A DNA stretch of 18,844 nt from Candidatus Kerfeldbacteria bacterium (GCA_016194465.1 JACQBO010000057.1:1-18844); one strand, 5' to 3'; positions 6,202 through 12,915 are shown, counted from the stretch's first letter. Notes: a model not told the origin generated them from the letters alone. A program made the numbers and translations.

Positions 6202-6453
6202 TTACCGCTTGGGGTGACGGCAGGCACCGATGAGCAGAGCGATCTTGTCAATCGGCCCGATGAGGCAGAGCGGGTCGCTGCTGGCAATCTTGACGGCCGG
6301 ACCGTTGGCCATCATGGCGACCTTGTCGGTGTTGATGACCTTGCCGGGATTCCACATAGTGCAGACATGTGCGTCGCCACGGGGGCTGATTTCGTGGATA
6401 ACATTGCCGGCCGAAAGAACGGACTTGAGGTACTGGGTGTGTGGACAGCTCAT
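6202..6453 (-). CDS. Small hypothetical protein with strong Shine-Dalgarno
   Basis: An 83-residue protein, not recognised. The ATG at 6453 is chosen because AGGAGGA sits about 8 nt upstream on the minus strand, one of the two best Shine-Dalgarno sites in the window; the longer open frame to 6555 adds 34 residues before that site. The protein has four cysteines (about positions 3, 31, 57 and 78), each in a short motif (SCPH, HVCTMW, PLCLIG, GACRHP). It is rich in small beta-type segments (AGNVIHEIS, GKVINTDKVAMMANGPAVKI), suggesting a compact beta protein, perhaps metal-binding or disulfide-bonded. There is no signal peptide. It has its own terminator (6125-6178) and stands alone, convergent with the Nudix gene. 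The strong ribosome site and terminator suggest a genuinely expressed gene. Confidence 0.7.
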   Translation of the reverse strand: MSCPHTQYLKSVLSAGNVIHEISPRGDAHVCTMWNPGKVINTDKVAMMANGPAVKIASSDPLCLIGPIDKIALLIGACRHPKR

Positions 6454-6540
6454 GGAATGACTCCTCCTGAGTGCAAACATGGCCGAGAAGCGGGAAAAAA
6501 GGTTCAGTCCACCCGGGCACCAGATCCGATGCGACGGCTC

Positions 6541-6611
6541 GGTGCGGGGTGTCACCAGTGACTGGATTCGGGCAGACTACTAAGGTATCCCGAAGTTGTC
6601 AACCCCGCACC
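6541..6611. repeat. Inverted repeat GGTGCGGGGT...ACCCCGCACC
   Basis: GGTGCGGGGT (6541-6550) and its exact complement (6602-6611) enclose a 51-nt spacer that has its own small stem (TTCGGG 6567-6572 with CCCGAA 6589-6594). A third copy of GGTGCGGGGT is at 6701-6710. The same core recurs in the tRNA inserts at 4882-4890, 12459-12467, 12634-12643 and 12666-12674. The gene-free stretch 6454-6792 holds this element, the palindrome at 6715-6751 and the dnaG promoter; nothing else is seen in it. Confidence 0.7.
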
Positions 6612-6714
6612 ACAATGGGTAGAAGCCCAAAGAGGCACAATTAGTATTGTAGGCCCTCGAAAAACAGGGCTGCAGTTAGAATTCAATATCCGGCCATTGC
6701 GGTGCGGGGTCAAC

Positions 6715-6751
6715 TCCCGTTGGTGCGGGTTCTGAACCCGCACCAACGGGA
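6715..6751. repeat. Perfect 37-nt palindrome upstream of dnaG
   Basis: TCCCGTTGGTGCGGGTTC (6715-6732) and its exact complement (6734-6751) are separated by a single T. There is no T-run after it, so it is not a classical terminator. It has the same total length and the same TCCCG...CGGGA ends as the palindrome at 5113-5149 inside a tRNA-Ser copy. It lies about 40 nt before the dnaG start and could affect dnaG-rpoD transcription, or be a repeat element that landed there. Confidence 0.85.
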
Positions 6752-6777
6752 AGGGAGTGACGAATTCAATAATGTCA

Positions 6778-6786
6778 TGGTAGGGT
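6778..6786 (+). promoter_or_regulatory. Extended -10 promoter of dnaG-rpoD
   Basis: TGGTAGGGT fits TGnTAnnnT and ends 6 nt before the ATG at 6793, predicting a leaderless or nearly leaderless mRNA. A weak -35-like GTGACG lies at 6757-6762, 18 nt upstream of the -10 hexamer. No Shine-Dalgarno is visible before this ATG. Confidence 0.5.
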
Positions 6787-6792
6787 ACAGGC

Positions 6793-8607
6793 ATGGCCAC
6801 CCCCGTGGAAGAAATCAAAAGCCGAGTCGATATCGTTGATTTTATTAACGAGTATACGCCGCTGAAGGCGGCCGGCATGAACTGGAAAGCGCGGTGTCCG
6901 TTCCACAACGAAAAGACACCGTCGTTTATGGTGTCCCGCGATCGCGGATCGTGGCACTGTTTTGGCTGTGGTCGGGGCGGCGACGTCTTTACCTTTATTC
7001 AGGAAATGGAAGGCTTGGATTTTCCCGAGGCGCTGCGTGTTCTAGCGAAAAAAGCTGGGGTAGAGCTGCGGTCGTTTGACCGCCAAGAGCAGAGTCAAAA
7101 AACCAAGATCATTGATGCGCTGCGCTGGGCGAGCAACTATTGGCATGAAGTCTTACTCAAAGCCCATGAGGCCGAAGCCGCCAGGAAATATCTTCAGTCA
7201 AGAGGACTAACGAACGACACCATTGAAACATGGCATATCGGCTATGCGCCCGCCGGGTGGGAAATGACATTTGCGGCCCTGCGGAAAAAAGGTTTGGCCG
7301 AAGACGATATTTTTCAAGCTGGCCTGACCATCCGCAAAGAGCGCGGGGCGGGATTTTACGATCGGTTCCGCAACCGGATTATGTTTCCGATTGGGGATGT
7401 CCATGGCACCATCGTCGGATTTAGCGGGCGGATTCTTGAGTCAGGAGAAAAATCAGACCAGCCTGTCGCCGCTAAGTATATTAACTCGCCCCAAACGATC
7501 GTCTACAACAAAGGGGCGATCCTGTTCGGCCTCGACCAGGCCAAAGGCGACATCAAAAAACTGAATGAAGCCATCCTGGTCGAGGGCCAAATGGATTGCA
7601 TTATGTCGCACCAAGTAGGCGTCACGAATGTCATTGCATCTTCAGGGACAGCCCTCACCCTTGACCAGACCAAACTCTTGAAACGCTATACTACCAATCT
7701 CGTCCTCGCCTTTGACCAAGATTCGGCTGGCGCGCAGGCGGCACTCCGCGGGGTTGACCAGGCATTGCAAGCGGAAATCAACGTCCGCATTGTCCGTTTG
7801 CCGGGCAAGGATCCGGATGAGGTCATCCGTCGCGACCCAGCTGTTTGGTCAGAAGCGATCAAGTCCGGCCAGCCGATCCTGGAATACTACTTTACGCAAG
7901 CAACGGAAGGCAAAGACATGACGAAGGTAGGGGAAAAGAAGGCCGCGGCGAAGTTCTTGCTCCCGATCATTGCAAAGGTTGGCGACCAGATCGAACAAAC
8001 TCATTATCTGCAAAAACTGGCCGATGTTCTTCATGTCACCGAAGAAGTCTTACGACGATCCCTGCCAGCAGAAAAAGTTTTAGTCCAAAAAAACGCCGCG
8101 GAAACCCCGGCTGTCAACCGTGCGCCAATTGTGCCTGACCGGTACCGGGCCGTCTCAGAGCGAGTTCTGGCTGGACTTCTGATGGCACCGCGACTCCTGC
8201 CCAAGATCAGCCAACAGCTCGCGCCGGAGGCGCTCAAGGGCGCCGACCTGCAGGCCCTTTACAAGAACTTTATTATCTGGCATACTGAGGATCATTCGCT
8301 GAATGCCAATGGTTTGGCGCAGCATCTGGCCTCGGTCGACCGGGAACAGCAGGATTTGTTTGCCCTGCTGGGGTTGTTGGCCGATAAGGAATTTTCCGCC
8401 ACGAGTGACACCGCACTTGAACACGAGGTGGACACCATGGCGTTAACGCTGCGACGGGAATCTTTGCAGCAAGACATCCGTCATATCGAACAAGACATCC
8501 GGCGTCTTGAGCGACAAGGGGCGGGCTCAGGGACGGAACTGCAACCGCTGCTCCAGCGGTTTCAAGAAGTCACCCAGGCATTGCGGTCACTGCCGGACAG
8601 TATCTAA
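6793..8607 (+). CDS. dnaG: DNA primase
   Basis: A 604-residue bacterial replicative primase, which makes RNA primers at the replication fork. Domains in order: the N-terminal CHC2 zinc-binding domain with C35, H38, C56 and C59 (CPFHNEKTPSF, then WHCFGCGRGGD); the catalytic core and Toprim domain (about 258-340) with the conserved glutamate in LVEGQMDCI (E263) and the DxD in VLAFDQDSAG (D307, D309); and a divergent C-terminal region (about 440-604) that should bind the DnaB helicase and ends in a coiled-coil-like stretch (RRESLQQDIRHIEQDIRRLE). The length is normal. It is followed 26 nt later by rpoD, the classical macromolecular-synthesis pairing; the rpsU gene that often precedes dnaG is absent. 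The start is supported by the family N-terminus and the promoter at 6778-6786. Confidence 0.97.
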   Translation: MATPVEEIKSRVDIVDFINEYTPLKAAGMNWKARCPFHNEKTPSFMVSRDRGSWHCFGCGRGGDVFTFIQEMEGLDFPEALRVLAKKAGVELRSFDRQEQSQKTKIIDALRWASNYWHEVLLKAHEAEAARKYLQSRGLTNDTIETWHIGYAPAGWEMTFAALRKKGLAEDDIFQAGLTIRKERGAGFYDRFRNRIMFPIGDVHGTIVGFSGRILESGEKSDQPVAAKYINSPQTIVYNKGAILFGLDQAKGDIKKLNEAILVEGQMDCIMSHQVGVTNVIASSGTALTLDQTKLLKRYTTNLVLAFDQDSAGAQAALRGVDQALQAEINVRIVRLPGKDPDEVIRRDPAVWSEAIKSGQPILEYYFTQATEGKDMTKVGEKKAAAKFLLPIIAKVGDQIEQTHYLQKLADVLHVTEEVLRRSLPAEKVLVQKNAAETPAVNRAPIVPDRYRAVSERVLAGLLMAPRLLPKISQQLAPEALKGADLQALYKNFIIWHTEDHSLNANGLAQHLASVDREQQDLFALLGLLADKEFSATSDTALEHEVDTMALTLRRESLQQDIRHIEQDIRRLERQGAGSGTELQPLLQRFQEVTQALRSLPDSI

Positions 8608-8633
8608 TTTTCATTATTGCCCGACGTCGTTGT

Positions 8634-9851
8634 ATGCCTAAAAAAGTTTTAAAGAAACGGCCGAATTCCGGCCGGCCTAATTCCAGAAAAAGACTGAAAA
8701 AAATCGGCAAGAAGTCAGTCCAACGAGCCGTCAGGACGCCAGCGGTACGCCGGGTGATTGAATGGCCGCAAGCGCAGGCCGCCAGCTTGATCCGTAAAGG
8801 CCGTCAGCGTGGTTTCTTGACGGAAACCGAACTCCTGTACGCTTTACCTGACCTCGAAGAGTACACGGAGCAGTATGCGCATTTACTTGATGAATTCGAA
8901 CGTCAGGGTGTCAGTGTGGTGGAGACGGGGACCAGCATTCTGGAACCGGCCAAGCCCGATTTTCTCAAAGTGTCACACGCCAAGAAACACTTGCCGCACG
9001 ATGAGCGGCATTTTGACCTGGGCGATATTTCCAATGACTCGATCCAGATGTACTTGCGGGAAATCGGCAAGGTACCGCTGCTGACTGCCGAAGAGGAAGT
9101 CTCACTGGCCAAGCGGAAAGAAGCGAACGATAAAGAAGCGTCGAAGCGATTGGTGGAAGCCAACCTTCGTCTGGTCGTGTCCATCGCCAAGAAATTTACT
9201 GGCCGCTCGCTGTCCTTGCTCGACCTGATCCAGGAAGGGAACATTGGGTTGTTCCGGGCGGTCGAAAAATTCGACTATCGCAAAGGCTATAAGTTTTCGA
9301 CGTACGCAACCTGGTGGATCCGGCAAGCGATTACCCGGGCCCTGGCCGACCAGAGCCGCACCATCCGGATTCCGGTGCACATGGTGGAAACGATCAATAA
9401 GTTTCAACAGATTGAACGCCAGCTGATCCAGGATCTTGGCCGCGAACCTCTGCCCGAAGAAATCGCCGCCGAAATGGGGGAGCCGATCGATAAGATCCGC
9501 CAAATTATCAAAATTTCCCAAGACACGGTTTCCCTGGAAACCTCAGTCGGCGAAGACGATGAAGACTCGACCCTCGGCGACTTTATCGAGGACGTCAAGA
9601 CGGTCACCCCGGACAAAGTAGCCGGCATGCAACTCCTCCGCGACCACGTGCAGGAAATTATCGGTGGCTTGACGCCCCGCGAGCAGAAAATCCTGGAAAT
9701 GCGATTTGGCTTGCACGACGGGGTGGCCCACACGCTCGAGGAAGTTGGACAGGAGTTCGGCGTGACCCGCGAGCGGATCCGGCAGATTGAGTCTAAAGCG
9801 CTGGAGAAAATCAAACAGCACCAGCACATGCGGAAGCTGAAGGATTATTAG
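8634..9851 (+). CDS. rpoD: RNA polymerase primary sigma factor (sigma-70 / SigA)
   Basis: A 405-residue housekeeping sigma factor that directs RNA polymerase to promoters. A basic N-terminal tail (1-40) is followed by a region 1.1-like segment (about 48-90, LIRKGRQRGFLTETELLYAL), region 1.2 (DSIQMYLREIGKVPLLTAEEE, about 135-155), region 2 with the core-binding and -10 recognition helices (NLRLVVSIAKKFTGR, LLDLIQEGNIGLFRAVEKFD, KGYKFSTYATWWIRQAITRA), region 3 (RIPVHMVETINKF) and region 4 with the -35 helix-turn-helix (LTPREQKILEMRFGL, TLEEVGQEFGVTRERIRQIE). It ends in HMRKLKDY. It follows dnaG by 26 nt with no visible Shine-Dalgarno and is probably cotranscribed with it. The last 38 nt of the gene occur again, with only synonymous changes, at 11915-11952. 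Confidence 0.97.
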   Translation: MPKKVLKKRPNSGRPNSRKRLKKIGKKSVQRAVRTPAVRRVIEWPQAQAASLIRKGRQRGFLTETELLYALPDLEEYTEQYAHLLDEFERQGVSVVETGTSILEPAKPDFLKVSHAKKHLPHDERHFDLGDISNDSIQMYLREIGKVPLLTAEEEVSLAKRKEANDKEASKRLVEANLRLVVSIAKKFTGRSLSLLDLIQEGNIGLFRAVEKFDYRKGYKFSTYATWWIRQAITRALADQSRTIRIPVHMVETINKFQQIERQLIQDLGREPLPEEIAAEMGEPIDKIRQIIKISQDTVSLETSVGEDDEDSTLGDFIEDVKTVTPDKVAGMQLLRDHVQEIIGGLTPREQKILEMRFGLHDGVAHTLEEVGQEFGVTRERIRQIESKALEKIKQHQHMRKLKDY

Positions 9852-9863
9852 CAAACCTCAGAG

Positions 9864-9895
9864 TACAAAAAGCCGCTGATGGGGCGGTTTTTTTG
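9864..9895 (+). terminator. Intrinsic terminator after rpoD
   Basis: CCGC (9873-9876) pairs with GCGG (9884-9887). The flanking A-run and a run of seven T (9888-9894) extend the stem on the plus strand. It lies 13 nt after the rpoD stop and also just past the 3' end of the convergent gene whose stop is at 9899. Confidence 0.65.
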
Positions 9896-9898
9896 TTG

Positions 9899-11830
9899 CT
9901 ATTTCTTTAGAGAAAGTGTTGCGCCCTTGATTTGTATTTTGCTCACTTTGAATGTAACGAGCTTATAGTATTTCTGGGTTGACTGAACGAAGGTCCAGAT
10001 AGCGATTGTTCGTGAATCGTTAAATGAAGCAGTGACCAATCTTGAACCACTGGCCCCAGGATACAGGGGCAAATATTTATAAACTAATTTCGCCAGTGCG
10101 GGGTTATTGAGACTGAACGGAAGCACCGTTACGTTGCCCTGAGGGCTCACACCGACTAGACGACTATCGCGCGGGTTCGCCTTTGAGGTCAAAATGAAGA
10201 AAAGGCCATTCCCGACAGATCCAGAGACGGGTTTGACTACAAGTCCTGACTTTGCTAACGACAACGACAGTGTAAGAATAGCTATAGGCGTCTTTTGGCC
10301 GGTTCGATACACAAACATATCCTTCCCACTTGTGTTTCGACCGGTCGGAATGATGATTTGTAGCTTTGTCGTTCCGAAGTTATACAGCTTCGAAAAATAT
10401 GATTCTTTATAGCTGCTCCCGAGAGGCTGGATTGTGCTTGGAGGGTTGGAGTTCACTAATTGCACTGTGGTACCGGAAGGTTTCGGGGTAACCACGGGCT
10501 GGACTTGGTTACTCACGTTAGCAATAACGTTGATAGAGCGGAACCCATACGCTGTATTACCAGCGGCATCCTGTACTTGGTACATGATAGTATAGGCGCC
10601 TGTTGCCGTGAACATGCCATTACTATAGCTTGCAGGGAAGGTTGTCTTAATGCTCGCTGTTAGATCGCCGTCGACATTGTCGGTGGCTATCGCCCCAGCG
10701 TCGGAATATGTCGTGTTGACCGGCAAGAGGATCGCCCCGGCAGATTTGAGCGTAACGACCGGGAATATCTGGTCCGGATGAATAGAATTCATGCCCACAA
10801 ATTCTAGACCATCCGATCCTTTGCTGACGGTTGGTCCATCGGGTTGGCCGACGTATAGACGCGTTGACGTGCCGCTTAGCGCAAACGACCCAACTAGTCG
10901 AGGCGCCGCTGGGCTGTTGACATTCACTATTTTTAATCCGGCCGTGCCTTCAGCAATATACAAAAGGTGATCCGGATTTAAACCACCCGAATCGACTTGC
11001 CAAAGATCATTCTCGGTGCCCGGCAAAGCAAGTGACCCAATCGATGCCAGGGTAGATCCAGTAGCCTGGAAGATACTTACCCCGACCCCACTTACGCCGG
11101 CATAGACATAATCAGATCCGCCGCGTGTCTCGAGGTCCAGGGTGGTTATCGGTGCTGCGGCGGTGTACGTAGCGGCTAAGGTTGGATCCTGATGCAATGA
11201 TAAGGCGGTCGCCGAGTAGCTCAGCGAGACCAGTCCCCCTGAGCTATCCGACACGAATATTCGATTTTCATCACCGACGACATCAGCTGCCTCGCCGCCG
11301 GTATCATAATGTCCGGCAATTGTTGGATTTGTCACATCTGAAGTGTCGATGACATAGACACCGGCCGAACCGTCGGCGACATAAATAGAATCACTGCCGG
11401 CGGAAGCGGCCCGATGAGCGGCGCCGGGCAACGCCAAGGTAGTGATCAACGAAGGATGAGTGCGGTCAGTAACATTCAGCACAACCAAACCATTCGATCC
11501 GTCAATGACGTACAATGTGTTGTCAATAATACCCACATCTTCGGCATTACCAGCGGTATCGAAGGTTGAAAGCAGGGTTCGAGTTGTTGTGATGGGGGAA
11601 GTTAGCGTATAAGATATTTGATAAATGCGTACACCAGCCGATCCATTGGCTACATACAGATAATTCGACGACGTATTGTTTTGAAAAATAGACTGGCTAT
11701 CGACTCCATAGGTGATGCCGCCGGGGTTCAGGGTCGCCGAAATCCAGTCTGTGCTGGCGTGCGCTACTGGTACCGGTCCTTTCGAAAAGAAAACGAAGCC
11801 GACAACAATGATGTAGTAGATTTTTTTCAT
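9899..11830 (-). CDS. Secreted LVIVD-repeat propeller / DUF5011 protein
   Basis: A 643-residue exported protein from the ATG at 11830 (a TTG 6 nt upstream is possible). The signal peptide is MKKIYYIIVVGFVFFSK with a likely cleavage after AHA, before STDW. Residues about 45-345 carry at least six LVIVD-type repeats that fold as a beta-propeller (LYVANGSAGVRIYQIS, LYVIDGSNGLVVLNVTD, IYVADGSAGVYVIDTSD, IFVSDSSGGLVSLS, VYAGVSGVGVSIFQ, LYIAEGTAGLKIVNV). A DUF5011-type Ig-like domain follows at about 365-445 (YSDAGAIATDNVDGDLT, then GAYTIMYQVQDAAGN), then a Ser/Pro-rich linker and a C-terminal beta domain of unknown type (about 480-643). The role is probably extracellular adhesion or surface display; no enzyme motif is seen. 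A possible -10 (TGCTATCTT) lies about 38 nt upstream. It sits between rpoD and a second copy of the rpoD 3' end, which suggests insertion. Confidence 0.85.
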   Translation of the reverse strand: MKKIYYIIVVGFVFFSKGPVPVAHASTDWISATLNPGGITYGVDSQSIFQNNTSSNYLYVANGSAGVRIYQISYTLTSPITTTRTLLSTFDTAGNAEDVGIIDNTLYVIDGSNGLVVLNVTDRTHPSLITTLALPGAAHRAASAGSDSIYVADGSAGVYVIDTSDVTNPTIAGHYDTGGEAADVVGDENRIFVSDSSGGLVSLSYSATALSLHQDPTLAATYTAAAPITTLDLETRGGSDYVYAGVSGVGVSIFQATGSTLASIGSLALPGTENDLWQVDSGGLNPDHLLYIAEGTAGLKIVNVNSPAAPRLVGSFALSGTSTRLYVGQPDGPTVSKGSDGLEFVGMNSIHPDQIFPVVTLKSAGAILLPVNTTYSDAGAIATDNVDGDLTASIKTTFPASYSNGMFTATGAYTIMYQVQDAAGNTAYGFRSINVIANVSNQVQPVVTPKPSGTTVQLVNSNPPSTIQPLGSSYKESYFSKLYNFGTTKLQIIIPTGRNTSGKDMFVYRTGQKTPIAILTLSLSLAKSGLVVKPVSGSVGNGLFFILTSKANPRDSRLVGVSPQGNVTVLPFSLNNPALAKLVYKYLPLYPGASGSRLVTASFNDSRTIAIWTFVQSTQKYYKLVTFKVSKIQIKGATLSLKK

Positions 11831-11914
11831 AAGCAAGCTTGCAAATAATTGGAGTCGTGACTAGGCTCAAGATAGCACGTTTTGGCAATATTGTTAATTC
11901 CTCCCTATTAACGC

Positions 11915-11952
11915 AACAGCACCAGCACATGCGGAAGTTGAAAGACTACTAG
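11915..11952 (+). repeat. Second copy of the last 38 nt of rpoD
   Basis: It matches 9814-9851 at 34 of 38 positions and encodes the same end, QHQHMRKLKDY plus TAG. The four differences (CTG/TTG, AAG/AAA, GAT/GAC, TAT/TAC) are all synonymous third- or first-position changes. There is no rpoD homology upstream of 11915. The two copies form direct repeats flanking the LVIVD/DUF5011 gene. Confidence 0.85.
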
Positions 11953-11970
11953 CTTACTCAACAAAACCTA

Positions 11971-12009
11971 AAACAACAACCCCGCAGAGAGCGGGCTGCG
12001 TTGTTGTTT
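11971..12009 (+). terminator. Intrinsic terminator after the rpoD 3' copy
   Basis: AACAACAAC and CCCGC (11972-11985) pair with GCGGG and GTTGTTGTT (11991-12008) around an AGAGA loop; the pairing is interrupted by a short bulge. It lies about 20 nt after the duplicated rpoD stop, where a terminator for rpoD would be expected. It also lies just beyond the 3' end of the minus-strand gene at 12022-12213 and could serve both. Confidence 0.6.
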
Positions 12010-12021
12010 ACTTCAGGTGAA

Positions 12022-12213
12022 CTACATCTTTCTCCAACCGCCCATGATCATCTTTTTCATCTCATCATCAGACATATTCATGTCTTTGTGCATCTCGGCC
12101 AGGTGCTCCTTCGTCATAGCCATCATTTTCGTCATGGCTTCATCGTCGTTCATCGCCTCAACCGTCATGACCTTTGGCGCGTGACCCTGACTACAGGTAA
12201 ATTCGTACTTCAT
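12022..12213 (-). CDS. Small DUF1059-like protein
   Basis: A 63-residue cytoplasmic protein. The start is the ATG at 12213 because a near-perfect Shine-Dalgarno (AGGAGGTGG) lies about 6 nt upstream on the minus strand; the longer open frame to 12336 would bypass it. The sequence opens MKYEFTCSQGHAPKVMTVEA and continues with a Met- and acid-rich helical part (DDEAMTKMMAMTKEHLAEMH, then SDDEMKKMI). This layout, a short beta-type N-terminus with one Cys followed by a helix with a conserved HLAEMH-like motif, resembles the DUF1059 family of small proteins of unknown function. Ten methionines in 63 residues is unusual and might point to metal binding, but that is a guess. Confidence 0.75.
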   Translation of the reverse strand: MKYEFTCSQGHAPKVMTVEAMNDDEAMTKMMAMTKEHLAEMHKDMNMSDDEMKKMIMGGWRKM

Positions 12214-12314
12214 ATTTCCACCTCCTTTCGTCTCCCATGAGTATAGCAGATATAGATCGATCAGAACACTCCGTTGACGCGGGGCCAACAGTTGTTTATA
12301 CTGCCTTCGCTTAT

Positions 12315-12390
12315 TCCCAGGTAGTTCCCCGTACAATCCCTCCCCTGGATTCCGATCCGGGACTGGATCACGAGGTAGGCAGCGGTAGAG
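12315..12390 (+). pseudogene. Broken tRNA-Asn copy C (5' fragments only)
   Basis: TCCCAGGTAG (12315-12324) matches the 5' end of the tRNA-Asn copy at 12508. It is followed by about 54 unrelated nt, then GCAGCGGTAGAG (12379-12390), which matches its D arm. Nothing recognisable of the anticodon arm, T arm or acceptor 3' strand follows. The intervening stretch contains CTGGATTCCGATCCGGGAC, which resembles the T-arm insert of the copy at 12508-12594. Confidence 0.5.
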
Positions 12391-12458
12391 TCCCGCACCA
12401 TTCGAAACGCGCCTTTGTCAATATTCAGAACGTTGATTATTCCGGAGTAGCTCAGCGG

Positions 12459-12642
12459 CCCCGCACCAGTTCGTTGAACACTCCTTAAACAATTGAACAT
12501 TATTGATTCCCAGGTAGCTCAGCGGTAGAGCAATCGGCTGTTAACCGATTGGTCGTCGGTTCCCCCGGACTCCGATCCGGGGCGACCCTGGGAGCCAACA
12601 GTGTTTAAAGAAGTAAATGCGTAAGAGCGAACTGGTGCGGGG
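12459..12642. repeat. Insert in copy A bounded by 15-nt perfect inverted repeats
   Basis: CCCCGCACCAGTTCG (12459-12473) and its exact complement (12628-12642) bound a 184-nt segment placed in the D loop of the broken tRNA-Asn, between CAGCGG and TAAATGC. Inside lies the tRNA-Asn copy at 12508-12594, itself flanked by TTAAACA (12485-12491) and TGTTTAA (12602-12608). The ends contain the GGTGCGGGG core seen elsewhere in the window. Confidence 0.7.
12508..12594 (+). tRNA. tRNA-Asn (GTT) copy B with a remodelled T arm; possibly non-functional
   Basis: The acceptor TCCCAGG/CCTGGGA, the D arm GCTCAGCGGTAGAGC and the anticodon arm ATCGG-CTGTTAA-CCGAT (anticodon GTT) are all intact. The T arm is not: GTCGGTTC (12555-12562) is followed by CCCCGGA-CTCCGA-TCCGGGG, a 7-bp hairpin, and then only CGAC (12583-12586) before the acceptor. 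The usual TTCGAAT loop is missing, so the arm would be a long extended hairpin with 4 outer pairs. Total length is 87 nt rather than about 72-75. It may be a pseudogene or a tRNA with an unusual T arm. Confidence 0.55.
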
Positions 12643-12661
12643 TAAATGCCGCAACGCCCTG

Positions 12662-12690
12662 CTTGCCCCGCACCCGAAGTGGTGCGGCGG
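12662..12690. repeat. 29-nt hairpin insert in the anticodon loop of tRNA-Asn copy A
   Basis: It lies between CTG and TTAA of the anticodon loop. It contains CCGCACC-CGAAGT-GGTGCGG, a 7-bp hairpin, and shares 18 identical bases (12664-12681) with the T-loop insert of the tRNA-Ser copy at 4875-4892. Confidence 0.65.
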
Positions 12691-12712
12691 TTAAGGCGAT
12701 GGTCGTCGGTTC

Positions 12713-12779
12713 TCCGCCTCCGCTATCAATAAATAGCTGCGGCGGATCCGCCCGAAGTTGCCGAGACAACGGAGGCGGA
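12713..12779. repeat. 67-nt palindromic insert in the T loop of tRNA-Asn copy A (between TTC and GAA)
   Basis: The ends are perfect 10-nt inverted repeats, TCCGCCTCCG (12713-12722) and CGGAGGCGGA (12770-12779). Removing it restores GTCGGTTCGAATCCGAC, a perfect T arm. The interior includes the small palindrome GGCGGATCCGCC. The insertion point is the same as in the tRNA-Ser copy at 4858-4895. Confidence 0.75.
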
Positions 12780-12915
12780 GAATCCGACCTCCGGAAGTGA
12801 TTAGCAAAGTTGTCAGGCGACCGACCCCTATCCGATATCCCCAGTCTTCGCCTCGGAAGATTCATCGCTGTTATTTTCCAATTTCATCCTGTAAAATCGA
12901 GCAAAGCCCTAGCGC

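Larger units (their letters stand above)
12441..12796 (+). pseudogene. Interrupted tRNA-Asn copy A with three inserts, one holding another tRNA-Asn
   Basis: Pieces in order: TCCGGAGTAGCTCAGCGG (12441-12458, acceptor and D arm); a large insert (12459-12642) bounded by perfect 15-nt inverted repeats and containing the copy at 12508-12594; a degenerate D-arm rest, then ACGCCCTG (5' anticodon arm, ending 12661); a 29-nt insert (12662-12690); TTAAGGCGAT and GGTCGTCGGTTC (12691-12712); a 67-nt insert (12713-12779); then GAATCCGAC and CTCCGGA (12780-12795). Joined, the anticodon loop reads CTGTTAA (GTT) with stem CGCC/GGCG, and the acceptor and T arms pair. The D stem is degraded, so it is probably non-functional unless processed in an unknown way. 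Confidence 0.65.

Noticed and set aside
6214..6561. Plus-strand ORFs of 76-115 codons opposite the small gene
   Set aside because: The minus-strand frame has a strong Shine-Dalgarno and a terminator in the right places; the plus-strand ORFs have neither and look like shadows.
12301..12800. CRISPR array
   Set aside because: The repeats are irregular tRNA fragments and palindromes with no constant repeat-spacer length, and no cas gene is present.
12261..12865. Several ORFs of 67-86 codons across the tRNA-Asn cluster
   Set aside because: They read through tRNA sequence and palindromes, with no ribosome site or protein-like composition.
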